Of a stretch of 64,000 nucleotides of DNA, positions 8,830 to 17,745 are shown one piece after another (the stretch's first letter is position 1; each line of letters starts with the position of its first letter). The notes below the pieces were generated by a model. It saw only the letters and a list, made by a program, of their open reading frames with translations. It had not been told where the DNA came from and searched no databases. A program made the position numbers and the translations under genes. Origin of the DNA: Clostridia bacterium (GTDB lineage Bacteria > Bacillota > Clostridia > Peptostreptococcales > Acidaminobacteraceae); contig JAGYOH010000003.1 of assembly GCA_018399635.1 (NCBI GenBank), positions 62,001-126,000 of the forward strand, read 5' to 3'.

Positions 8830-9659
8830 CAGAAAGTCCCCCTCATCAGGGCGTCCATCACCCGGGCCATTCGATAGTGTTCCTTGACATCGTGGACCCG
8901 GAGGATGTCACACCCCGTCATGATACCGAAGGCATTGGTGGCCAGGGTCCCCTCGAGACGGTCCGAAACCGGCAGCTTCAGAATCTCCCCGATCATGGAC
9001 TTCCTCGAAGTCCCCAGGAGCAGCGGAAAACCGAAGGCCTTGATTTCCGCCAGCCGGTGCATGACCAGAACATTCTGCCGGGGGGTTTTCCCGAAACCGA
9101 TACCCGGATCCAGAATGATGTTTTCCTCCCGCATCCCCGCCTTGAGACCCGCCTCGACGGCTTCATCGAAGAACTTCTTCATGGCTTCGATGATATCCCC
9201 GGCGTAGGCGGTGCCCTCCTGGTTGTGCATGAGGACCACCGGCACCTGGAATGCCGCCGCCACCCGGGCCATCTCCGGGTCCCGGTGGAAGCCCCAGACA
9301 TCATTGATGAGGTGGGCTCCGGCTTCCAGAGCCCTTTTTGCCATCTTTGACTTGTAGGTGTCGATGGAGATCAGGGTGTCCAGACGCCGCCCCAGGGCCT
9401 GGATGAAGGGCAGGGTCCGGGCCATTTCCTCCTCCAGGGATACCGGGGCATGCCCCGGCCGGGTGGATTCCCCCCCGACGTCGATGATATCGGCCCCCTC
9501 CAGAATCATCTGTCCCGCCCTTTCAAGTCCCGGGTCCAGCTCCTTGAAGCGACCGCCGTCGGAAAAGGAATCCGGGGTGACATTGAGTATGCCCATGATC
9601 AGGGTTCTTTCCCCTAGAACCAGGGTCCTGTCCGCGACCTTGAGAATTCTTTCTTGCAT
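8829..9659 (-). CDS. folP: Dihydropteroate synthase
   Basis: This protein condenses hydroxymethyldihydropterin pyrophosphate with p-aminobenzoate and is the sulfonamide target. Motifs: MGILNVTPDSFSDGG near residue 20, GADIIDVGGESTRPG (about 50-65), the IDTYKSKMAK loop, LINDVWGF and ILDPGIGFGK. Three in-frame ATGs compete (9680, 9668, 9659). I chose 9659 because GGGAGAGG sits about 9 nt upstream; 9680 overlaps the folE stop as ATGA but has no clear ribosome site. With start 9659 it is 276 residues, normal for DHPS. Frame extension further upstream overlaps folE and is spurious. Confidence 0.94.
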   Translation of the reverse strand: MQERILKVADRTLVLGERTLIMGILNVTPDSFSDGGRFKELDPGLERAGQMILEGADIIDVGGESTRPGHAPVSLEEEMARTLPFIQALGRRLDTLISIDTYKSKMAKRALEAGAHLINDVWGFHRDPEMARVAAAFQVPVVLMHNQEGTAYAGDIIEAMKKFFDEAVEAGLKAGMREENIILDPGIGFGKTPRQNVLVMHRLAEIKAFGFPLLLGTSRKSMIGEILKLPVSDRLEGTLATNAFGIMTGCDILRVHDVKEHYRMARVMDALMRGTF

Positions 9660-9676
9660 CCCTCTCATCCTCTCCC

Positions 9677-10249
9677 TCATCTCAGATTGATCAGACTCAG
9701 AGCCTCGGACCGGCTCTTGTCGTCGGTTTTCATGATGCCCCTTACAGCGGAGGTCACGGTCCTGGAACCCGGCTTTTTCGCCCCTCGCATGGTCATGCAC
9801 ATGTGCTCGGCTTCAATCACCACGATGACCCCGTAGGGATCGAGTTTTTCCATGATCAGGTCCGCCACATCCGAGGTGATCCGCTCCTGGAGCTGGGGTC
9901 TTTTAGCCACGGCATCCACCACCCTGGCCAACTTGCTGAGCCCCGTGAGGCGGCCGTTTTTGGGAATGTAGCCCACATGGGCCTTGCCGTAGAAGGGGAC
10001 GAAGTGATGCTCGCACATGGAGTAGATGGGGATATCCTTGACCAGTACCAGCTCGTTGTGGTTTTCATCGGCAAAGATCACGTCAAGGTGCCTGCCGGGA
10101 TCGTCATCGATTCCTGAAAAGATTTCCTCGTACATGTCGGCGATCCTTCTGGGGGTTTCAAGGAGGCCCTCCCTTTGAGGATCCTCTCCGATGGCCTCGA
10201 TGATCTCCCTCACTGCTTTTTTGATTTTTTCCTTATCCATAGTTTTCAA
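9677..10249 (-). CDS. folE: GTP cyclohydrolase I
   Basis: A 190-residue enzyme that converts GTP to 7,8-dihydroneopterin triphosphate, the entry to pterin synthesis. Hallmarks: [19 protein letters not shown] (about residues 75-95), containing the zinc ligand Cys and catalytic His residues; GLSKLARVV; the QERIT segment; and [11 protein letters not shown] with the second zinc Cys. Length is standard for type IA. The start overlaps the pabC stop by 4 bp. Confidence 0.96.
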   Translation of the reverse strand: MKTMDKEKIKKAVREIIEAIGEDPQREGLLETPRRIADMYEEIFSGIDDDPGRHLDVIFADENHNELVLVKDIPIYSMCEHHFVPFYGKAHVGYIPKNGRLTGLSKLARVVDAVAKRPQLQERITSDVADLIMEKLDPYGVIVVIEAEHMCMTMRGAKKPGSRTVTSAVRGIMKTDDKSRSEALSLINLR

Positions 10250-10974
10250 CCTTCTTTGCTGTATTTTTTAACCAGGTCCTGGATCAAGGGATGGTCCTTG
10301 TCCATGGACCTCCCCTGGATACTGGCAATGGGCATGACCCCCATGAGTGAATTGGTCAGGAAACCCGCCTCGAATCGGTCAAGGTCCGCCACCGGCAGGG
10401 AAACCTCCAGACAAGTTTCCTTGAGGGTGGTGAGGACCTCCTGCCTGAGGATTCCCTCCAGGCAGCCCGAGGCAAGCCCGGGGGTATGGACCCGCCCTTC
10501 CCTGATCAAGAAGAGGTTGGACCTGGAACCCTCCACGAGCTCCCCCAGATCATTGGTGAAGACCACTTCGTCATAGCCGGCCGCTCTGGCCGCCTTGAGT
10601 TCGAGATGGGGGACCAGGTAATTGGTGGTCTTGAGGGTATACCGGCTCCTGCTAGGCACCCTGACCCGGGAAATTTCCAGGGCCATGCCCCTGTCGTAGT
10701 CTTCTTTTTTGTAGGGATTGTCACCCGAGGTGATGAAGAGACCCAGATCGTTGTAAAGCACCTTCAACCGCCCCGCGTCAAGTCCCTCGGTTTCGAGATG
10801 GCGGTCCATGGCCTTGACCAGAAGGGCTTCCTCCAGGGGCTTCAGCCCCAGGATTTCGATGGCATCCATGAGCCGCTTCAGATGGGCCTGCAAATATTCA
10901 GGCCTGCCCCCGGTGACCCTCAGGGTCTCGAAAAGGCCGATGCCGTAGTTGAGTCCCGGTGAGTTGATATCCAC
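10246..10974 (-). CDS. pabC: 4-amino-4-deoxychorismate lyase (PLP fold type IV)
   Basis: This 242-residue PLP enzyme of the branched-chain aminotransferase fold probably releases pyruvate from aminodeoxychorismate to give p-aminobenzoate. Seen: [18 protein letters not shown] near the N-terminus, the probable PLP lysine in [35 protein letters not shown], and a [16 protein letters not shown] loop. The start is GTG, two nt after the pabB stop, with AAGGAGTGG about 9 nt upstream. A D-amino-acid or branched-chain aminotransferase would look similar; placement between pabB and folE decides the call. Confidence 0.9.
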   Translation of the reverse strand: MDINSPGLNYGIGLFETLRVTGGRPEYLQAHLKRLMDAIEILGLKPLEEALLVKAMDRHLETEGLDAGRLKVLYNDLGLFITSGDNPYKKEDYDRGMALEISRVRVPSRSRYTLKTTNYLVPHLELKAARAAGYDEVVFTNDLGELVEGSRSNLFLIREGRVHTPGLASGCLEGILRQEVLTTLKETCLEVSLPVADLDRFEAGFLTNSLMGVMPIASIQGRSMDKDHPLIQDLVKKYSKEG

Positions 10975-10976
10975 GC

Positions 10977-12341
10977 CTAATCCACTCCTTCAAGGGCCTT
11001 GACCAGGGCCCTTCCCTTGTGCAGGGTTTCCTGGAATTCAGCTTCTTCAAGGGAATCCCAGACAATGCCGCCCCCGACCTGGAACTGCACCTGGTCCCCC
11101 TTGACGAGGAGGGTACGGATCAGGATGTTGAAATCCATGTCCCCGTTGAAATCGATGTAGCCCAGGGACCCGGTGTAGATATTGCGCCGGGTGGGCTCGA
11201 GTTCGTCGATGACGGCCATGGCTCTGATTTTCGGCGCCCCGGTGATGCTGCCGCCGGGGAAGACACCCTGGATGATTTCCCGGATGCCCATGCCCTCCCT
11301 GAGCTCTCCCGTCACCGTGGCCACCAGGTGGTGGACCGTGGCGTAGCTTTCAATCTTGAAAAGCTCCGGCACCTTGACGGTTCCCGGCTTGCAGATTCTG
11401 CCCAGGTCGTTTCTTGCCAGATCCACGATCATCAACAGCTCCGCATGGTCCTTCTCGCTGTCCTTGAGGGTCTGGATCATGGCTTCGTCCTCCCGGGGGG
11501 TGCCCCCCCGGGGGACGGTGCCCTTGATGGGACGGGTGGTGATTCTCGAATCCCGCACCTCGATGAGCCTCTCGGGAGAACTCGACAGAATCCGGATCTC
11601 CCCCAGACGGGCATAGGCGCTGAAGGGGGCCGGATTCAGTGCCCTGAGCCTTTCATAGAGGGTCAGGGGATTGCCGGCAAACCGGCCGGCGAACCGCTGG
11701 GTCATGTTGGCCTGGTAGATGTCTCCCTGGCGGATGTATTCCTTCACCCTTGAAAGGGCCTTGAGGTAATCGGCCTTTTCGAAATTGCTCTGCAGGGCCC
11801 CGGTGAGTCTGAAGGGTTCAAAAGGGGCTTCAGGGGGACTGGCCAGACGCTCCAGCAACCGCTTGTACCGGTCCCCTCCCCGGCCGTCAAAATCATAATC
11901 CGTATAGAAGATCTCCCGGTTTTTCCGATCCTCCACCAGGGCGCCGTGGTAGAAATTGAACTGCATCTCGGGCACTTGCATGTCATCCACAGCCTTGTCC
12001 GGCAGCCGCTCGAGATGATTCTTCAAGTCATAGGAAAAATAGCCCATGGCCCCTCCGCTGAAGGGCAGGTCAGAGACCTTCCTAGCGGGAAATTCCTCCA
12101 GGAGCTGCTGCAGGACCCCGAGGGGGGATTCCCTGAGGGTACTGACAGTTCCCTCCCGATGGACCGTGACCACCTCATCGGCATAGACCAGGCGGATAAA
12201 GGGGTCGAAGCCCAGAATCCGGTAGGGACCGAGTTCATGGTCTTCACTGCTGCTGTCCAGGAAAACCACCTCCGCTGATCCTTCAAAGGCCTTGAGGAGG
12301 GTCATCATGGTGTATTGGGGAGGCAGTTTTTCTCTAATCAT
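10977..12341 (-). CDS. pabB: Aminodeoxychorismate synthase component I
   Basis: A chorismate-binding enzyme of about 454 residues that aminates chorismate using ammonia from PabA. The diagnostic RPIKGT motif is present; PIKGT with lysine marks PabB, whereas anthranilate synthase TrpE has PIAGT. Other chorismate-domain motifs are [31 protein letters not shown] and FNILIRTL. A longer reading starts at 12389, but ATG 12341 has GAAGGA upstream, begins at the conserved region and overlaps pabA by only 8 bp. Confidence 0.95.
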   Translation of the reverse strand: MIREKLPPQYTMMTLLKAFEGSAEVVFLDSSSEDHELGPYRILGFDPFIRLVYADEVVTVHREGTVSTLRESPLGVLQQLLEEFPARKVSDLPFSGGAMGYFSYDLKNHLERLPDKAVDDMQVPEMQFNFYHGALVEDRKNREIFYTDYDFDGRGGDRYKRLLERLASPPEAPFEPFRLTGALQSNFEKADYLKALSRVKEYIRQGDIYQANMTQRFAGRFAGNPLTLYERLRALNPAPFSAYARLGEIRILSSSPERLIEVRDSRITTRPIKGTVPRGGTPREDEAMIQTLKDSEKDHAELLMIVDLARNDLGRICKPGTVKVPELFKIESYATVHHLVATVTGELREGMGIREIIQGVFPGGSITGAPKIRAMAVIDELEPTRRNIYTGSLGYIDFNGDMDFNILIRTLLVKGDQVQFQVGGGIVWDSLEEAEFQETLHKGRALVKALEGVD

Positions 12342-12921
12342 TCCTTCGCCACTCCCTTGCCATCCGGATGAAATTCTCCAGGAGTTCATGCCCCTGCTCC
12401 GTCAGGACCGCCTCCGGATGAAACTGCACCCCTTCCAAGGGGTAGGACAGATGTCTCAGTCCCATGATCTCCCCCTCCCGGGTCACGGCGGTGATTTCGT
12501 AATCCGCCGGCAGGGTGTCGGGGTCCACCACCAGGGAATGGTACCGGGTCACCCTGAGTGGCTGCCCCAGTCCCTTGAAAACCCCCCGGCCCTGATGTTG
12601 GATGGGGTGGACCTTGCCGTGGACCGGCTCGATAGCCTTGACCACCCTGGCCCCGGCCATGCTGGCGATGGTCTGGTGGCCCAGGCACACCCCCAGTATG
12701 GGAATCCGTCCGGCAAGGTGGGTGACCACCTCCCGGCACACCCCTGAGTCCTCCGGCCTGCCGGGACCCGGTGACAGAATGATTCCCTCGGGAGCCATCT
12801 TCAGAATCTCCTCCGGGGTGGTCTCATCGTTGCGAAGCACCTTGACCTCCTCCCCCAGTTCCAGAAGATACTGGTAGAGATTGTAGGTGAAGGAGTCGTA
12901 ATTGTCGATCAAAAGAATCAT
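12334..12921 (-). CDS. pabA: Aminodeoxychorismate synthase component II (glutamine amidotransferase)
   Basis: This 195-residue class I glutamine amidotransferase supplies ammonia to PabB. It starts with [19 protein letters not shown], has the oxyanion motif [11 protein letters not shown], the nucleophile Cys in GVCLGHQTI (about residues 77-85) and the catalytic His/Glu in [11 protein letters not shown]. It could equally be called TrpG by sequence; the following pabB with PIKGT and the folate genes settle the role. It is the first gene of the seven-gene operon and is divergent from the gene at 12979; the 57-bp gap must hold both promoters. Confidence 0.92.
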   Translation of the reverse strand: MILLIDNYDSFTYNLYQYLLELGEEVKVLRNDETTPEEILKMAPEGIILSPGPGRPEDSGVCREVVTHLAGRIPILGVCLGHQTIASMAGARVVKAIEPVHGKVHPIQHQGRGVFKGLGQPLRVTRYHSLVVDPDTLPADYEITAVTREGEIMGLRHLSYPLEGVQFHPEAVLTEQGHELLENFIRMAREWRRND

Positions 12922-12978
12922 GACAGGTTCCTTTCATTCACAAGTTTACTCCCTTATAATGAAGGGAGGAGGTGCCCC

Positions 12979-13743
12979 ATGACTGGAATCACATTTGAAG
13001 AAAAACTGCTGGATGACTATGACGCTCCAGAGCTCATCTCCCGCCTGGAATCCACCCATTCAATCCGTCATCTCGAGATCTCCCTGGCGGAGGAGACCCT
13101 GCCGAAGGCCAGCCTCGATCTGATCCTGAAGAGCCCCTTCCGGTTTTCCTACCATGTCCCCTATCAATTGGAAAAGCTTCCCCTGGAGGCCGCCCTTCTC
13201 AAGACTTATCCCCGTGAACTGATGCAGTCCACCAGAAAAATCCTGGATTTCTCGTCACACTTTCAAAGACAGGGTCCCCTGACCGTAGTGATTCATCCGA
13301 GTCAGGACAAGAGCCTTGACAGCAACCTGAAATACCTGGATTTTCTCCTGGAATACCTGGCGAAAAAGGACCTCGATCTTGTCCTCAGTCTTGAAAATAT
13401 ACACAACGATTATACCACATATACCCCGGAGGATGTCCATGAGATTGTCCGTAAATTCGCCACGGACAGGCTCGGAATCTGCCTGGACGTCCCCAACGCC
13501 CTCATCGCCGGGGCCGTCGATCCACCGGCATTCACCGACGCCCTCAACCACTACCATCTTCACGGCTTCACCCGGGAAAAAAAGCACCTGGCCCTGGATC
13601 AGGAGACCTTCACCAGAAGCCGGGACTATCTGGCGGCCCTGCCGCCCCGGACCATGGTCCTGGAGCTCCTGGGCACCGACCACTACTTTGCCGCCCTGGA
13701 AAACTCCCTGAACTGGCTGCGTCAAATGAAAACAGGACCCTGA
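12979..13743 (+). CDS. Xylose isomerase-like TIM-barrel protein
   Basis: A 254-residue protein with the layout of the sugar phosphate isomerase/epimerase and endonuclease IV superfamily: FRFSYHVPY, VVIHPSQD, LSLENIHND (a metal-ligand type Glu), LGICLDVPNA, HYHLHGFTREKKHLAL and MVLELLG at the end of successive strands. These carry the His/Glu/Asp residues that usually bind a divalent metal. Substrate unknown. ATG follows GGGAGGAGGTG, and TATAAT lies at about 12954. Its TGA stop lies inside an 18-bp palindrome that is now the left target repeat of an insertion sequence. Confidence 0.8.
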   Translation: MTGITFEEKLLDDYDAPELISRLESTHSIRHLEISLAEETLPKASLDLILKSPFRFSYHVPYQLEKLPLEAALLKTYPRELMQSTRKILDFSSHFQRQGPLTVVIHPSQDKSLDSNLKYLDFLLEYLAKKDLDLVLSLENIHNDYTTYTPEDVHEIVRKFATDRLGICLDVPNALIAGAVDPPAFTDALNHYHLHGFTREKKHLALDQETFTRSRDYLAALPPRTMVLELLGTDHYFAALENSLNWLRQMKTGP

Positions 13744-13751
13744 AGGGTCCT
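13734..13751. repeat. Left copy of 18-bp target duplication (palindromic terminator)
   Basis: AGGACCCTGAAGGGTCCT is repeated exactly at 15356-15373, on the other side of the IS1182-type element. The repeat is itself a hairpin of two 8-bp arms around GA. The stop codon of the upstream gene (13741-13743) is inside it. Confidence 0.85.
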
Positions 13752-15355
13752 CAGACTGTAGATAAACCCCTGTTTGAGAAGTACTTCAAGCAGGGGTTCT
13801 CTATTTTATGATGATGAATTCGTCTCAAAAGAACCATTATTCCCTTAAAAAATAAAAAAGACTGGGAATCCCCAGACCCTTCAAGCACCTTGCCACTGCC
13901 AAGTAGCAAGTTTTTTAAGATTCATGCATGCGAAGGTGAGCATCACCTCGCTATGCACCTTCCCAAGTCCCCGATAGTGCGTATAGCGTAAACCATGCTT
14001 TTCTTTCATATCCGCAAATACTCTTTCAACCGTTTCTTTTCTCAGGCTGTAAAGCTCTCGGTTGTACCGGCTATGCCTTAAGTGCTCCGCCTCCTCGAGG
14101 GCGCTGCGCCATACATGTCGGGTGATGACCTTTTGATGATTGCTGCTTCGGGTACATTGGGACAGATGTTTGCAGTGCTCACAAACTCTGGGATCTGAAA
14201 CGTAGTATCGGTAGCCGTCCTTTCTGATCCCCGACAAATGCAGTCGCTCATTGGCAGGACACAGGTATTCGTCATAATGCTCATCATAAACATATTCGTG
14301 TCTTCGAAACAATCCTTTGCCCGTCATGGGCCTTTTATAGGGTAGCACCGGTCGTATCCCCCGATCAAAGCAAGTCTTTGCAATATGAGGGGTAATGTAA
14401 CCTGCATCAACGACAATGGCTTTGATTTCGGGAAATCTTCTGGTGACATCCCTCAGCAGGGGATCGAAGTTGACGCTGTCATGGATATTGCCACTGCTCA
14501 GGTGCATCCCAAGTACGAACCCATTACGGTCGCAGGCGGTGTTCACAGAATAACAGAACATTCGATTGAAGTTGTCCTTGTAGAACATGCCGGCGTCGGG
14601 GTCCACCGGACTTTTAGTCAAAATTTTTTCTTTAGGGGTTTTTTCTTCTTTTTTTTTAATGGGAGCCAGGCCCTCCGCTTCTCTTTGTACATTGATTTCC
14701 GCTTCCAAGGCCTCTGTGAAAACCCGGCCTTCCTGTTTCACAATAACTTTCATCCGTTTGTTTTTATTGGCACTGGCTTTGACATGGGTGCCATCGACGA
14801 AGACTTCTTCTGGATTGACATAGCCGGCATCACAGGCCTGATATAGAATCCGGTTGAAAATCTGAGTAAAGACTTCGGTTTCACCAAAGCGTTTCACATA
14901 ATTTTTGCCGAAGGTTGAAAAATGGGGCAGAGGTTCCTCTAAACCGATGTTGAGAAACCAGCGATAAGCGACATTGGTTTCAATTTCTTTGAAGGTTTGA
15001 CGAATGGACCGAATACCAAAAAGGTACTTGATTATGGCAATCTTGATGATTACCACCGGATCGATACTGGGTCGGCCATTATCCACAACATATAAACCCT
15101 CGACGAGATTGTAGATATAATCAACATCCATTACAGCATCAATTTTTCTCAACAAATGATTCTTTGGTACTAAATCATCCAAACTGATCATGGTGACTTG
15201 GTCACGATGATTGCCATTTTGTTTTCCCAACATCATAAATCACCCCTTAATACAATATTCGACATTTATCGCTGTAATCCTTTTTGGAGATATATGTAAA
15301 TATTTGGCATGAAAAAGGTCCACTCAAAAGTGAATGGACCTTTTTCTACAGTCTG
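13752..15355 (-). mobile_element. IS1182-type insertion sequence, apparently intact
   Basis: The 1,604-bp element is bounded by inverted ends CAGACTGTAGA (left, 13752-13762; right, reverse complement, 15345-15355) and flanked by exact 18-bp direct repeats. It carries one full-length DDE transposase gene. Each end also holds a terminator-like hairpin: AACCCCTG with CAGGGGTT at about 13765-13798, and AAAAAGGTCCA with TGGACCTTTTT at about 15313-15345. These would stop transcription entering from either flank. The base composition is lower in GC than its neighbours. Confidence 0.9.
13881..15236 (-). CDS. IS1182-family DDE transposase
   Basis: A 451-residue transposase. The N-terminal region (about residues 1-120) holds the helix-turn-helix-like block RPSIDPVVIIKIAIIKYLFG and a segment ending in LPHFSTFGKNYVKRF. 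The catalytic triad candidates are D in FVDGTHVKASAN, D in VVDAGYITPH and E in RKETVERVFADMKEKHGL. A Cys-rich patch (CEHCKHLSQC) lies between the last two. This layout matches the IS1182 group of IS4-like enzymes. No stop or frameshift is seen, so the element is probably active. The start has GGGGTGAT upstream. Confidence 0.93.
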   Translation of the reverse strand: MMLGKQNGNHRDQVTMISLDDLVPKNHLLRKIDAVMDVDYIYNLVEGLYVVDNGRPSIDPVVIIKIAIIKYLFGIRSIRQTFKEIETNVAYRWFLNIGLEEPLPHFSTFGKNYVKRFGETEVFTQIFNRILYQACDAGYVNPEEVFVDGTHVKASANKNKRMKVIVKQEGRVFTEALEAEINVQREAEGLAPIKKKEEKTPKEKILTKSPVDPDAGMFYKDNFNRMFCYSVNTACDRNGFVLGMHLSSGNIHDSVNFDPLLRDVTRRFPEIKAIVVDAGYITPHIAKTCFDRGIRPVLPYKRPMTGKGLFRRHEYVYDEHYDEYLCPANERLHLSGIRKDGYRYYVSDPRVCEHCKHLSQCTRSSNHQKVITRHVWRSALEEAEHLRHSRYNRELYSLRKETVERVFADMKEKHGLRYTHYRGLGKVHSEVMLTFACMNLKKLATWQWQGA

Positions 15356-15373
15356 AGGACCCTGAAGGGTCCT
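15356..15373. repeat. Right copy of 18-bp target duplication
   Basis: Exact copy of 13734-13751. Its last two bases overlap the TAG stop codon (15372-15374) of the minus-strand gene that follows. Together with the left copy it shows that the element entered the shared terminator of two convergent genes. Confidence 0.85.
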
Positions 15374-15881
15374 ATTTTCTTCTCATATTGAAGCCGCCGT
15401 AGATGGGCTTGGCCTCGGAAACGGTGATCACCGCATTGTCCTGATGCCTTTGGATGACATCGATCAATTCCTTTACCCGCTTGCGTCTCACGTACATGAA
15501 AAGGATGTTCCGGGTATAGCTTTTGCCCTCCCCTTCCACCACGGTGACGGCGAAGCCGGCATCCCGTACGAAGTTGGCCAGTTTTTTGCCGTCCTCCTTG
15601 AGGACGATGGTCTGGACCTCCGCCGTGCCAATGCCGAGTTTCTCCTCGATCCAGGAACCCAGGTAATTGCCGGCTGAAAATCCACCGGCATAGGCCAGGA
15701 CCCTCAGGGGATCCGAGGAGATATCCGTCAGGACCTTTCCCACGATGATGATCCACATGGTGACCTCGACAAAGCCGATGATGGATCCCACCAGCCGCTC
15801 TCCCTTGGTGATCAGGACCATCCTCAGGGTTCCCAGGGAAACCTCGACGATTTTTGCCAAAAAAATTATCAAATACATCAT
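15372..15881 (-). CDS. UPF0316-type membrane protein (DUF2179/DUF5698)
   Basis: This 169-residue protein has three hydrophobic helices in its first half (about residues 4-22, 33-53, 60-80) with the signature LGTLRMVLITKGERLVGSIIGFVEV, then a soluble C-terminal domain of about 80 residues (VRDAGFAVTVVEGEGKSYTR...). That matches the UPF0316 family, whose C-terminal DUF2179 domain also occurs in YitT-like proteins. Function unknown; ligand sensing or binding has been proposed for such domains. Its stop codon abuts the duplicated IS target. Confidence 0.85.
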   Translation of the reverse strand: MMYLIIFLAKIVEVSLGTLRMVLITKGERLVGSIIGFVEVTMWIIIVGKVLTDISSDPLRVLAYAGGFSAGNYLGSWIEEKLGIGTAEVQTIVLKEDGKKLANFVRDAGFAVTVVEGEGKSYTRNILFMYVRRKRVKELIDVIQRHQDNAVITVSEAKPIYGGFNMRRK

Positions 15882-16071
15882 TTTTCTTCAATTGCACCTT
15901 TCTGGTTGAAGCATCAACCAATACCATTATACGGGCAAATTCTAAAATGTCACTAGTTTTTCCATGTCATTTTGATTACAGAATAGCGCCGAAAAGCCCC
16001 TCGCTTTTGCCACGGGGATGAAAGGTGATCATATGTTTGCGTCATAAGCTTAAAGGGTGTATCATAGAGGT

Positions 16072-16480
16072 ATGGATCACACTAAATATCAATCAAACAA
16101 AAATGTAGTCTGTTCGTGCAAGTACCCTGTGGTATGGTGTCCTGAATATCGGCGCAAGGTAATCGTAGGTCCAGTTGAAAAGCGTTTGAAGGAGATAGTA
16201 GAAGAAGTTGCCTCTTAAGCTAAATGTAGAAATCATTGAAATGGAAACCATGCCAGATCACATCCACTTGCTATTAGAGGTTGCCCCCCAATTCGGCATC
16301 CATAAGGCTGTCAAAAGAATCAAGGGACAATCATCAAGAGTACCAAGAGGCGAATTCAAGCACCTGACTACAAAACTACCTACACTATGGACAAATAGCT
16401 ATTTTGTTTCAACGGTTGGTGGTGCTCCCATTGAAATTGTCAGGCAGTACATTGAAAGTCAAGGTCAAAAAGTGAGATGA
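16072..16480 (+). pseudogene. tnpA: Frameshifted IS200-type Y1 transposase (tnpA)
   Basis: Reading from ATG 16072 gives a TnpA N-terminus (KYPVVWCPEYRRKV...EKRLKEIVEEVAS) that stops at 16216-16218. The rest continues in the +1 frame from about 16208 with KLNVEIIEMETMPDHIHLLL, which holds the HUH histidine pair, then the catalytic Tyr in IVRQYIESQG, ending at 16480. Both catalytic elements survive, but in different frames, so no active protein is expected unless ribosomes slip or the base change is a sequencing error. Confidence 0.8.
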
Positions 16481-16484
16481 TTCC

Positions 16485-17558
16485 GTGAAACGTGTCTATA
16501 AATATCGTATTTACCCAAATAAAGAACAGACGACATTCTTTGCCAAGAACTTCGGCTGCGTACGGTTCATCTACAACAAGATGCTTGCCGATAAGATCGA
16601 GCATTACAAGAAAACAGGGATGATGCTCAATAATACTCCTGCGCAGTACAAAGAGGAGTACGAGTGGCTCAAAGAGGTGGATAGTTTGGCGCTGGCCAAT
16701 ACTCAGCTCAATCTACAAAAGGCATTTAGGAATTTCTTTAGAGACCTATCTGTGGGATTTCCAAAGTTCAAGTCAAAGAAAGACAACCATTTTTCCTATA
16801 CGACGAACAATCAAAATGGCACCGTGTATTTTGATGATGACCGTATTAAATTGCCTAAACGCAAAACACTTGTCAAAGTAAAAAAGCACAGAGACTTTGA
16901 AGGTAAAATCAAGTCATGCACGATTTCCAAGACCCCTTCGGGCAAGTACTTTGTCTCTGTTCTCGTAGAAACCGAGATTGAAAATCTTCCTGAGTCAGGT
17001 CATCAAGTAGGCATTGATGTCGGAATAAAGAATTTTGCAATCTGTTCTGATGGAAAAGTCTACGAAAACCCCAAGTGGCTCAGAAAATCTGAGAAGCGAC
17101 TGGCCAAGCTCCAAAAGGATCTCTCGCGAAAGACAAAGGGTAGTCGAAACAGAGCTAGAGCTCGCCTAAGGGTTGCAAAGATGCATGAGAAGATTTCCAA
17201 CCAACGTCGTGATTTTCTACAAAAGGTCAGTACTCAGATCATTCGCGAAAACCAAGCGATAGTGATCGAGGACCTAAGGGTGAAGAACATGATGAAGCAT
17301 CATAAGTCAGCCAAAGCAATATCCGAAGTCTCATGGAGTACATTCAGAGAAATGTTGGCGTACAAGTCTCAGTGGTATGGTAGAGAACTCGTGATCGCCC
17401 CTGCCAACTATGCTAGTTCCCAACTGTGTTCAGAATGTGGCTACAAGAACCCCGAGGTAAAGAACTTAGCCCTTCGGGAATGGACATGCCCTCAGTGTGG
17501 CATAGTCCACGATAGAGATATCAATGCGGCTAAAAACCTACTGAAACTAGCTATATAG
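16485..17558 (+). CDS. tnpB: TnpB RNA-guided nuclease (IS605 OrfB)
   Basis: A full-length 357-residue TnpB. RuvC residues are D178 in [10 protein letters not shown]262 in IVIEDLRV and D345 in [10 protein letters not shown]. The zinc finger is C315-x2-C318 and C335-x2-C338. The N-terminal [12 protein letters not shown] and [10 protein letters not shown] blocks are typical of the OrfB N-terminal domain. The start is GTG, 5 bp after the tnpA remnant. Family knowledge: TnpB cuts DNA guided by an RNA from the element's right end and helps keep the element in the genome. All key residues look intact. Confidence 0.93.
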   Translation: MKRVYKYRIYPNKEQTTFFAKNFGCVRFIYNKMLADKIEHYKKTGMMLNNTPAQYKEEYEWLKEVDSLALANTQLNLQKAFRNFFRDLSVGFPKFKSKKDNHFSYTTNNQNGTVYFDDDRIKLPKRKTLVKVKKHRDFEGKIKSCTISKTPSGKYFVSVLVETEIENLPESGHQVGIDVGIKNFAICSDGKVYENPKWLRKSEKRLAKLQKDLSRKTKGSRNRARARLRVAKMHEKISNQRRDFLQKVSTQIIRENQAIVIEDLRVKNMMKHHKSAKAISEVSWSTFREMLAYKSQWYGRELVIAPANYASSQLCSECGYKNPEVKNLALREWTCPQCGIVHDRDINAAKNLLKLAI

Positions 17559-17680
17559 TTTTGGTACTATCGAGGTCGGTGCGACCTTATGAGCCTGGGT
17601 AAACTTGTTCCGTTAGGGATATTGACCAGGAAGCTCCCACTTCTACAAGTGGGGGTAGTTCACTCAATCCGGGGAATATT
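17440..17680 (+). ncRNA. Predicted TnpB guide RNA (omega RNA / reRNA) with flanking guide
   Basis: By analogy with studied IS605 elements, an RNA would span the 3' end of tnpB and the right end of the element, including the hairpin at 17634-17655, and run into the flanking DNA. The guide would then start at 17664 (TCAATCCGGGGAATAT). The 5' boundary is a guess; no transcript evidence exists. Confidence 0.45.
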
Positions 17681-17745
17681 TCACCTTTCACCGTTTCATT
17701 CAAGGGCATCTTTGGTTATAATGGGGAAAAGGAGTCGAAGAAATC

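Larger units (their letters stand above)
15977..17663 (+). mobile_element. IS200/IS605-type element with broken tnpA and intact tnpB
   Basis: The element has a frameshifted Y1 transposase gene and a full TnpB gene 5 bp later. No inverted repeats are expected in this family. The left end is placed after TTGAT (15972-15976), shortly before a subterminal hairpin (CCCCTCG with CACGGGG, about 15997-16017). The right end is placed at TTCAC (17659-17663), after the hairpin CTCCCACTT/AAGTGGGGG (17634-17655), which is typical of IS605 right ends. The exact ends are inferred from family knowledge. It lies between the UPF0316 gene and the Nudix gene. Confidence 0.75.

Noticed and set aside
10977-12921. 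Anthranilate synthase (trpE/trpG) instead of pabB/pabA
   Set aside because: The large subunit has PIKGT, the PabB form, and the genes are coupled to pabC and five folate genes with no trp genes near.
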